64,000 bases of DNA, from contig JAFCIZ010000002.1 in NCBI GenBank assembly GCA_017871115.1, positions 827,501-891,500 on the forward strand, in the 5' to 3' direction. The notes under the pieces were generated by a model. It searched no databases. It was not told the origin of the DNA and saw only the letters and a list, made by a program, of their open reading frames with translations. Made by a program: the position numbers and the translations under genes. Numbering within the stretch: the first letter of the stretch is position 1; each line of letters starts with the position of its first letter. This DNA is from Cunninghamella blakesleeana. Lineage: Eukaryota; Mucoromycota; Mucoromycetes; Mucorales; Cunninghamellaceae. Shown one piece after another: positions 47,301-54,494 of the stretch.

Positions 47301-47526
47301 TCTTGCTTTGGTATGGAGTTTACAAATATTCAGACCGTATTTATTGGGAAAGAAGTTTACTGTTATATCTGATCATTCGCCTTTAAGATGGTTAATTGAA
47401 TCGCCAAAAGTTACAGGAATTGTTGCAAGATGGATCACATATTTAGCCGATTATGAATTTGAAATCAAATATAGAGCTGGAAGAAAACAAGAAGCTGCTG
47501 ATTTTCTTTCAAGACTAGGCTACTAA
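44287..47526 (+). CDS. pol: Pol part 1: protease, reverse transcriptase, RNase H (element 2)
   Basis: Same layout and length as in element 1, with about 18 amino-acid differences in 1,069 residues by eye. Nearly all of these fall in the N-terminal linker and the region before RT; the RT and RNase H domains are almost unchanged. Catalytic IDCGA, FIDDL and VVCDAS are present. The frame ends SRLGY then TAA, before a 240-nt spacer. Confidence 0.95.
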   Translation, partial: LNRAIVTDGQLEIPITKSIHPNNNQLYQENNMNKYHNYNTLNNSNINTRYYNTNTYVPHNIMDNHNDYLSAQNHYYLQNILDSDQEINDCDFNVAANPKPPAVEKAIRKPRTRKTIEKPSTSAAATKSIPQQIQQDIRDHTHVPPQNNPFFQNVFSQHPNQDVAEPSKSNNNDMMEEVQIINDKRKKVSIQEPLVDKKKKTPKRKSQPLPINYNISEDILHQKANINVGDLITISAPLRRELITACRQSRIKRPVDKGKEKDVQLNSIDNSDVVTTAAYADIMVNDVKVTGLIDCGAARACMSRAMMKSLDLEIDAPSTSIFVMGNGTKQPALGVIHDVPITVGEGLTIPIDVEVLPKCPQHIVLGTSWLDHAQAVINFKTGILKVTYKRRTQEIPITYIKTNERPYTYQRVTNVKYELEQPQGEEIAENLSNTSESEDDTDSNDEDSIDDEESTDSNEEDAVQDDEDFYLMDDHEKSPVIQTRPNKDEGTMMILSGSTSLSIPPYHICQINYAIDENIIVPYFKRLDEFLDKHEDFDVILEIINKTEDMMEIPPNNILGEFINRKQFSIQKDPYVEYTGYDFEDHYRELPPSLLEDDTEEIILDPNIKGKIQMGDIPEEYKKKFYKLIHHYQDIFDWNNDKMGKTTLIEHEIILKENTLPIRHRPYRLGPSEQEYLKNELDRLCELGIIKPSNSPFTAPIILVKKKNGEYRMVVDYRKLNTHTKVDSYPLPRIDDLIDELGKSKIFSALDLRSGFHQVPLKESSKELTGFTTKFGTYQYEMLPMGLVNSPATFQRLIDICYKDLLHSNLVAFIDDLNVHSKNLDQHLIDLERLFEYTRRGGLVFNIEKCIFFKDELKFLGYIITAEGIKTDPDKIAKVKDYPIPKTIKQVRGFLGLASYYRRFVKGFAATARPLHDQTKTKKRIPWTEDTTKAFEKLKENLINAPILRRPDFDKPFIVVCDASQLGLGSILTQLDDDGREHPIIFASRGLKNSELNYGATKLECLALVWSLQIFRPYLLGKKFTVISDHSPLRWLIESPKVTGIVARWITYLADYEFEIKYRAGRKQEAADFLSRLGY

Positions 47527-47766
47527 AATAACAAAATGCATGAATATAAATACATATATATATATATATATATAAAAAAAAAAAAACAAACAAAAAAAAA
47601 AAAATATATAATTACTTACCACTCGACCAAGTTTTGCTGAAGTCGTAAAAAGCTGCATACATACAATTATAATTGATCAACATAACTAATCAGTATTATC
47701 AAAACAATATTCAACAATATATACAAGAATCTAAATACAAATAATATACAGCAAATATCAGTAAAA
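47527..47766 (+). promoter_or_regulatory. Spacer between RNase H and integrase ORFs, element 2
   Basis: 240 nt. A (TA)n-TATAAAAAA string and an A-rich tract (47,574-47,605) replace the longer poly-A/C tract of element 1. The conserved block CTCGACCAAGTTTTGCTGAA plus GTCGTAAAAAGCTGCATAC is kept (47,631-47,669), as is the end ATCAGTAAAAATGG. Conservation of the block in DNA with stops in all frames suggests function. Confidence 0.55.
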
Positions 47767-49080
47767 ATGGAACAAAGCAAAATTGATTTAATAAAAAATT
47801 ATTTATCAACATTAAAATTACCTGATAACATCACCAAAAAGGAACAGAATTATTTACAAAAACATTCCCACAAATTTATTATACAGAACAACGAATTATA
47901 TCGATATAATATCAACTTGCAGACGATAAGGAAAGTTCTGAATAAAGATCAAGTATCGGAAGCATTATACATGCATCATCAACATCCTTTAGGAGGACAT
48001 ATGGGGTATCATAACACCTTGTTTAAACTTGCTAATCATTATTACTGGGAAAATATGACAAAAGATGTACAAAATTATGTCAAAAGATGCAGTAGGTGTC
48101 AAACTACAGGTCCTGCTAAACATAACGAATTGTTACACCCAGTTCCAACTTCATCCAAACCTTTCTTCCAATGGGCATTAGATGTCAAACACATCTCTAC
48201 TTCTAAAAATGGATTTAGATATATAGTTGCAGGTATTGATTATCTAACGAAATGGGTTGAAGCTCGTGCATTAAAATTTCAAACGGCAGCTGAAATAGCA
48301 TTATTTATTTATGAAGATATTATTTGTCGACATGGTGCTCCACACATAATAATTACAGATAATGGAAAACCATTTATAGGTGATTTAATTAAAAAAGTTT
48401 GTTTCCAGTACAGAATCCATCATAAAACTATAAGTGTTGGGAATTCGCAAGCAAATGGGTTGATAGAAAAGTTTAATTCCACTTTAGGCGCCATTCTAAA
48501 AAAGTTAAATAATAAAGAAAAACAAGTTTGGGATCAATATTTACCTTCCGTTTTATTTGCATATCGTACAATTAAACAAAAATCAACAGGTTATTCCCCT
48601 TTTTATTTAACTTACGGATACGAAGCAAAGACGCCTTATGACCTATTCATGGATATACCTTTAGAAATAAATTCTGCAAGTTTCCAAAACCAGTTAAGAA
48701 TACGTGCTGCAAAAGAATTATTATCACTAAAACAAATAAGAGAAGATGCTGCAGATTTCATCCAAAAATCACAAAGGAATCAAAAGAAGGCTATTGATAA
48801 AAAGATTAATAATCAAAAGAAGGAATGGAAGCCGCCTTTTAGAATTGGTGATATTGTTATGATGTATGTTGGAAGAACATCTAACTCTTGGGGTGGTAAA
48901 ATATCTGATAACTGGAAAGGCAAATATGTTATTCATCAAAGTTTAGGAAAAGGTACATACTTGATAAAAGAATTTAACGCGACAAATACTAAATTAAGAA
49001 GAATACACGGGAATAAATTGAAGTTATTGCAGATGCCTGATGTATTTTGGATTGATTTTGCTAAAAGAACAATCGTATAA
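47767..49080 (+). CDS. Integrase as a separate ORF, element 2
   Basis: 437 residues, colinear with the element 1 integrase but with about 30 substitutions (about 93% identity by eye) and many silent changes. That makes it clearly more diverged than gag or RT. HHCC residues and D-D-35-E residues are all kept (LDVKHIS, ITDNGKPF, NGLIEKFNSTL). The start context is again AAAAATGG. Confidence 0.93.
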   Translation: MEQSKIDLIKNYLSTLKLPDNITKKEQNYLQKHSHKFIIQNNELYRYNINLQTIRKVLNKDQVSEALYMHHQHPLGGHMGYHNTLFKLANHYYWENMTKDVQNYVKRCSRCQTTGPAKHNELLHPVPTSSKPFFQWALDVKHISTSKNGFRYIVAGIDYLTKWVEARALKFQTAAEIALFIYEDIICRHGAPHIIITDNGKPFIGDLIKKVCFQYRIHHKTISVGNSQANGLIEKFNSTLGAILKKLNNKEKQVWDQYLPSVLFAYRTIKQKSTGYSPFYLTYGYEAKTPYDLFMDIPLEINSASFQNQLRIRAAKELLSLKQIREDAADFIQKSQRNQKKAIDKKINNQKKEWKPPFRIGDIVMMYVGRTSNSWGGKISDNWKGKYVIHQSLGKGTYLIKEFNATNTKLRRIHGNKLKLLQMPDVFWIDFAKRTIV

Positions 49081-49101
49081 AAAAAAAAAAAAAAATACGT
49101 A

Positions 49102-49139
<38 letters not shown>

Positions 49140-49273
49140 AATATCAAAAGATAATGATAAAACAAAAAGGAGAAAAATTGAATTTCCGAAAAAAAAAAAA
49201 AAACTATAAATAAGGAAAAATTTGTGTTATAATTTTTTTTTTCAAACTGACTCAAGAAAAAACTAATTCAAGC
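49081..49273 (+). promoter_or_regulatory. Poly-A/TATA block upstream of ORF4, element 2 (possible internal promoter)
   Basis: Two long poly-A tracts (49,080-49,137), then CCG, A(14) and CTATAAATAAGGAAAA (49186-49219). TATAAATAA at 49205-49213 lies 69 nt before the ORF4 ATG. The rest of the interval is not conserved with element 1, so this block stands out. Confidence 0.5.
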
Positions 49274-49912
49274 ATGGAATCCTTAAATGCGGAACTCAAA
49301 TCAAGTGATATCATAAAAATTGAAACCATTTATGATTATCCTACTCAAAATATGGAAGAAATATTAAATGATTATAATTCTTTTGAATTCTTGGTAAATC
49401 CTGAAAATGCTATTACAAGTGACGTACCCAATAATATAAATCTTACTGGTGAAGATTTTAACATTATTAACAATACGATAACTGATGAATTGTTGGTATG
49501 GCTTAATCAAGATTACACTATTAACGACCATTTGGAATTCATGGTTAAAACTAATTTCAAAAAATTCATGAAATATTGCATGATGGAACTGGACTACAAA
49601 TGGAAAAAGGAAAACTTATTGGATAAAATAGTAATCCCGAACTCCATCACTCTTGTCCATAATAAACTCAAAAAACCAAACACGAATTCTCAAAAAAGAA
49701 ACTATTACGTAAAAAGAAGAAAAATTTTGGAAGATCTTTTCTCTGAACTTGGTTACGAAGAATTCAAACAAGAAATTATAAAGAAAGTTTATGCCAATGA
49801 CCCATGGACCAGTAAAAACGGTGGTGGTCCACCTAAATCTTGGTGGGCGGATGTTGCGCGATGGGTTCGCTTGGATTATTTTAAAATCCAGTCCAACACT
49901 TTGATTGGCTAA
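49274..49912 (+). CDS. ORF4, unknown accessory protein, element 2
   Basis: 212 residues. The N-terminal about 75 are acidic, with no clear alignment to element 1 ORF4. The remainder aligns without gaps: LVWLNQDYTINDHLE, FMKYCMMELDYKWKKENLLD, SQKRNYYVKRRKILEDLFSE, EEFKQEIIKKV, GGGPPKSWWADV, WVRLDY. It extends nine residues further (KIQSNTLIG) into the 3' LTR, which starts at 49852. Two ORFs that have diverged this far yet stay open and colinear are under selection, so I regard the protein as real. There is no signal peptide, membrane span or recognised domain. Confidence 0.85.
   Translation: MESLNAELKSSDIIKIETIYDYPTQNMEEILNDYNSFEFLVNPENAITSDVPNNINLTGEDFNIINNTITDELLVWLNQDYTINDHLEFMVKTNFKKFMKYCMMELDYKWKKENLLDKIVIPNSITLVHNKLKKPNTNSQKRNYYVKRRKILEDLFSELGYEEFKQEIIKKVYANDPWTSKNGGGPPKSWWADVARWVRLDYFKIQSNTLIG
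49842..49851 (+). promoter_or_regulatory. Polypurine tract, element 2
   Basis: GGTGGGCGGA directly before the 3' LTR start TGTTG. It has one T and one C among purines, weaker than that of element 1. It is encoded within the ORF4 WWAD codons. Confidence 0.6.
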
Positions 49913-50480
49913 TATTTTTCTAGCATTTTTCTTACCACTTTTGATGTTAATTTTATTTAACATTTTTCATGCTAATTTTTATTATTATTTTTATTAACAA
50001 AATTTATATCACTTATTTCATAATACACTTATCAACACTTTTAATATCATTATTGATATTAAAAATGGAATATCTAATTTTTATTTTAGTATAAATACTC
50101 GACCTTTTTTTCAATTTTTTGAAAAAACTTTAGTTAATTTTTATTATAATAATAAAGTACTTATATTAAAACAAATAAGTCTATTAACTCATCTTTTTAG
50201 CTAAAGATTATATTTATTATTAATATTGTTGATTACTATCCAATATTACTTTATATTATAATATTATAATAATCGTTGATCTTTATCCGATATTATATTT
50301 ATTTTATTTTATTTTATTATTTTATTTTTATTTTAAACTATTAATCTAAACTAAGTTGTATCTACTTATAAAACAAGATACTGGTGCTCACTGACAACTA
50401 AATTAAACTATAAAACTATCTACTTTCCAAAACTATAAAAGGAAATTCTACTTTTCAAACAACCCAAAATTTACACAACA
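49852..50480 (+). repeat. Element 2 3' LTR (629 bp)
   Basis: Same length as the 5' LTR and no difference seen on reading. It contains the last codons of ORF4 (to 49912). Confidence 0.93.
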
Positions 50481-50621
50481 CTACTTATAAAACAAGATAC
50501 TGGTGCTCACTGACGACTAAACTAAACTACAAAACTATCTACTTTCCAAAACTATAAAAGGAAATTCTACTTTTCAAACAACCAAAAATTTACACAACAA
50601 CAACCAAAAATTTACACAACA
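50481..50621 (+). repeat. Right part of the LTR split by element 2, plus a 22-bp tandem duplication of its end
   Basis: CTACTTATAAAACAAG to ACACAACA (50481-50599) completes the interrupted LTR. It has GACGACTAAACTAAACTACA, matching element 1's 3' LTR rather than its 5' LTR. The final 22 bp (50578-50599, ACAACCAAAAATTTACACAA then CA) are repeated exactly at 50600-50621, either by slippage or as the end of another LTR. Confidence 0.85.
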
Positions 50622-50673
50622 CAAGTCATTTATGGGCACCACCTGGATAATTATTTATCCATTAAAAAGAGGC

Positions 50674-50679
50674 AAAAAA
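50674..50679 (-). terminator. Pol III terminator of tRNA-Lys
   Basis: Six A on the plus strand, so TTTTTT in the minus-strand transcript, 6 nt beyond the tRNA 3' end. Confidence 0.8.
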
Positions 50680-50685
50680 GAAGCT

Positions 50686-50758
50686 CGCCCTATGAGGGGC
50701 TCGAACCCTCGACCTTAGGATTAAAAGTCCCACGCTCTACCGACTGAGCTAACAGGGC
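50686..50758 (-). tRNA. tRNA-Lys (anticodon UUU)
   Basis: 73 nt, no intron. Acceptor GCCCTGT pairs with ATAGGGC. D arm GCTC...GAGC. Anticodon stem TGGGA/TCCTA with loop CTTTTAA and anticodon TTT at 50723-50725. T arm GAGGG-TTCGAGC-CCCTC. Discriminator G, and no encoded CCA. The internal A box (TAGCTCAGTCGG) and B box (GGTTCGAGCCC) are intact. Confidence 0.97.
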
Positions 50759-51420
50759 TTCTTGTTGAAGATAGAATTGACTAGTATTAATTGAATTTGA
50801 ATAAAAAGATTTTCGACTGTTTCTATCTTTTATTTTTACAACAGTTTAAAATTGATTTAATGTACTAAGATTATTATCATTTTTTATTTTTTTAAATAGT
50901 TTAAAGATGAATTTTACTTTATATTTTTTTATATTAAGGGAATCATTATACATTTTTATATATATGTATATATAGATAAATGTAGATGAATGTCCAAATA
51001 TACTAAAAAATAAATAATGCTTATATATTAATATATATATTATGTTATATATTCATTCAAAGTTGAAGGTATTGATTATTGAAGATAATATTGTTTTTAT
51101 AATATATTATCATACAAAAAAAATGTATTATACATGATGTTTAATATTATATTAAAAAATAGGATAACTTAGTATATATATTGAATAATAAATTACATAT
51201 AAAGGTCCAACGTATATGTACGTATTTTACTAGCAATATTTATTTTTCGCATAACTTTTTTTAAAAAAATCAAGGTGGCTTTCCACCGCTTTAGCTGGTT
51301 TTGAAAATAATTTAATTTTCAACTTTTTTTTTTTTTTTTTTCGACATTCATTTTTTTCTTTCTCTTTTTTCTTCATTTTTTTTTTTTTTATACATATATA
51401 TAACACTATATTATTGGATC
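50759..51420. promoter_or_regulatory. Intergenic: tRNA upstream flank and UTP5 promoter
   Basis: About 0.66 kb of A/T-rich DNA. The last 130 bp before the UTP5 ATG contain long T-tracts and a TTTCTTTCTCTTTTTTCTTC pyrimidine run, typical of fungal core promoters. No gene is visible. Confidence 0.45.
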
Positions 51421-54060
51421 ATGGTTAAAAAAAACTTTGCGCGTAATCCAGAAACTTCAGAGGCTATTAATACTTCTAGTATTGCTTCTGGGATTTTACT
51501 TTCTGGTTTTGATAATAGTGTTTCAGCAGAACACTTTGCTATGGTTACTCATGCTTTGGATCGACACCGTCTTCGTATTTTTAATGTAAGATCTGGAACT
51601 GTCAATAATGATTATACTTCAGAACAAACTGAACGATTTACTTGTTTAAGTTGGGGGAATATTCGTGATGATGGGGAGCTTGGTCAGGTATATAAATATA
51701 ACACATAGACTTTTTCTTTTATATAAAAAAATAACAAATGATAGTTTATAAAAAAACAAAAGATATTTTTTTTATATGAACACTATTTTAATTTTTTTAT
51801 TATAATAAATAAAATAGCTGGATAATAAAGCAAGAAAAAGAAAATCATCATCAACTATGACAAAGGTAGTTATATTGGGTACTCATGCTGGAACTATAAT
51901 TATGTATTCTCTAGCACATGGTGATATTGTTAAACGATTAGAAGGTGTACATACTTTACCTATTGTTGATTTCATTTTAAATAAAGCTGGAACTAAAGGA
52001 TATTCTATATCTGAAGATAATTATATTGTTGAATGGGATATTGAAGAAGGACATGAAATCGCGTAAGTTTTTTTTTTATTAAAAAAAAAAAATAGCATAC
52101 ATATATATATAATCAATAATCAAGGTACTAACATATCGTTTATATAATCTATTTGTATAATTAATAGAAAATGGAAATCTGATGCTAAAAATATAAGACG
52201 ACTCAAGTTAAGCCATAGTGAAACAAAGCTTGCCACGGCTGGACATACAATCAGCCTTTGGGATCTTGCTGAACGAAAAGTAGTCAAGGTATATTAAATA
52301 GATAATTTCATTTGGTTTTAAAAAATAATAGAACGATGCAAGTATTCAATATGCATTTTATTATTATTATTATAATTTATAATAGAAATATACAGGCCAT
52401 GCCAGCAGTGTATTAAATATAGTATTTTCACAACATGACGATATATTAGTATCTATTGCAGAGGATGATAGATATATCAATGTATGGGATGCTCAAACTA
52501 CCAACACTAATACAAATAATATTGCAACATTAGTATTAGAAGATAATGTAACACATATTAATTTTTCAAGTATCCAACCTTCCGTTTTGGCAGTTTCTGA
52601 GGATGGTACATGTGGTATTTGGGAGCATGCTAGTATTAATAATAATAATAATCGACAAACAAACGGCGGACCTCCTCGTCGTAAATTGATGCGTGGTGCT
52701 ATGACTCGACCAGCAGATACAGTTATATCAGTAATAGCTAGCCAAGATGAAGTAACTAAAATTCCTATTATATCAGCAAGATTTGTTAGTGATAATGATG
52801 GTAGATCTGTGATGATTGCTCGTGGTTCTTCTATTAAACCGATATTTGAAGTTGTACGTTATATTAATGAAGAAACCGGTACTATTTTGGATAATATTGT
52901 TCTTTCAAGACAGTTAATTACTAATTATTTGGTAGATGAAAATTCTATGGCAAATGAAAATTTGGTAAATAATTATATAATATATAATATGTAAATATAA
53001 CTTTTCAATAATCTAAATTTAATATCCAATTTTATCCCTTTTTATATGTATATATATATTGTTTCGTTAGAAAAAAACCAACAAATCCTATAATGAACAT
53101 CATGTTAAAGTAATGGGAAATACAGATTTTACACCTAAAAATCCAAGTATGGCAGTAGAACATATTGATGATGATATTAATCCAGAAGAATTAACATTAG
53201 AACAGCGATTGGAAGCCATTGAAATGGAAGGGGATGAAGAAAATAATGAAGATGATGATGAAGAAGTAGAAAAAGAACAAATAAACGACAGTAAAAAGAG
53301 TACCAAAAAACGAAATAGTAGCAACAAAAAAAGTGTCAAAATGCCAGCAGCTCAATCATTAAAAACAGTACTTGTTCAAGCACTTCATTCAAACGACACT
53401 GTTTTATTAGAAGGATGTCTTCAGCATCGTAATCAAGAATTAATTGAAACAACAATCAGACGATTGCCTACATCTTATGTGATTCCATTATTATTACAAT
53501 TAATTGATCTTTTCCAAGAAAACCCAGCAAGGACACAATCTATTATGAATTGGATAAAGCCAACATTAAGAATACATACAGCTTATTTAATGACTGTTCC
53601 TGATTTAGTCGGTAAATTATCAAACTTTTATCAAGCCATGGATACCCATACGAGAGCATTACCAAAATTATTATCATTGGAAGGTCGTTTAAAAGTTATA
53701 AATGCTCAAATTGATGTTAGAAGCCATACATTAGGAACTCTTATTCAACATTCTATTAAAGATGAAAAGCCAAAACATGTTTATGTCGAACAAGTATCTG
53801 ACGATGAAGCTGAAAAATTAGATGATATGGTAGATGAAGTTTTATTAGAAGATGAAGATATGGATATGAATGATGATGATTCTGAAGAAGAAGAATTCTC
53901 AGATTCAGATGAGGATGGTTTCGAGGTAAATTAAACAAATCATATATTTACATATATATATATATATATATATTAATTATGACCTAATAATAATGATATA
54001 TATATATATTTTAATAAAAAATAGGCTGATGAAACTATTTCCGATTCTGATGAAGAATAA
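51421..54060 (+). CDS. UTP5: UTP5/WDR43-type small-subunit processome WD40 protein
   Basis: Six exons: 51421-51687, 51818-52062, 52168-52288, 52386-52964, 53071-53925 and 54025-54060. The N-terminal beta-propeller includes ILLGTHAGTIIMYSL-type, GYSISEDNYIVEWDIEEGHE, KLATAGHTISLWDLAERKVV, GHASSVLNIVFS and SIAEDDRYINVWDAQ blades. After an acidic/Lys linker, the C-terminal Utp12 domain reads LKTVLVQALHSNDTVLLEGC, TTIRRLPTSYVIPLLLQLID, WIKPTLRIHTAYLMTVPDLV, LLSLEGRLKVINAQID. The tail is strongly acidic (DEDMDMNDDDSEEEEFSDSD). Utp5 (WDR43 in animals) belongs to the t-UTP/UtpA complex that binds nascent pre-rRNA in the nucleolus. The final exon codes only 11 acidic residues; its use is inferred. 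Confidence 0.93.
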
Positions 54061-54494
54061 ATATAGTTTTTTTTTTTCGGTGAATCGATTTAATATAGAA
54101 GATTTTTTTTTTTTTTCCATTATACATTTTTTTATACATAAATTGCATACATTTTTATTTTATTTTATTAATACTGTTATCATTACTTAATTATTTTTTT
54201 TTGATTTCTTCTTTTCATTATTGTTAAATTATATTAGCATTTATAATAAAAAAAATAAAAATATAGATACAATATGTATGTACGGTTAAATTTTTTTAAT
54301 TTTAATTTTACTTATTAAAGAAATTTATTCCCAGTGTAACAAAAAAAATAAAAATAAAAATAAAATTATCATTTTCCTTTTTTCCCTTTTTCTTTTTCTT
54401 CCTATTTTTTTTTATTATCTTTCTAGTTTTTTTTTATTTAAATAACATATTTTTTTTATTTTTAACAGATAAATAATAATAAAAAGAATCAAAT
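54061..54494. other. Intergenic: UTP5 3' flank and phospholipase D promoter
   Basis: About 430 bp, T-rich with a CT-rich stretch (about 54,371-54,403). Nothing coding is visible. Confidence 0.45.

Larger units (their letters stand above)
42333..50480 (+). mobile_element. Ty3/Gypsy-type LTR retrotransposon, element 2 (8.15 kb, apparently intact)
   Basis: Both LTRs are 629 bp and read identical by eye. Target duplication CTAC lies at 42329-42332 and 50481-50484. The element has PBS, frameshift signal, polypurine tract and four open ORFs (gag, pol, integrase, ORF4). These are the marks of a recent, possibly still active insertion. It is the same family as element 1 but has a different LTR start (TGTTGCGCGATGGG), a diverged ORF4 and a moderately diverged integrase ORF. 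Confidence 0.95.

Noticed and set aside
50578..50621. CRISPR-like or satellite repeat
   Set aside because: Only two adjacent copies of a 22-bp LTR end; a tandem duplication or nested LTR end is sufficient.
50686..50758. tRNA-Lys as the primer for the elements
   Set aside because: The PBS TGGTGCTCACTGG is not complementary to this tRNA's 3' end.
53100..53339. Minus-strand Ser/Leu/Phe-rich ORF
   Set aside because: Shadow of the acidic GAA/GAT codons in UTP5.
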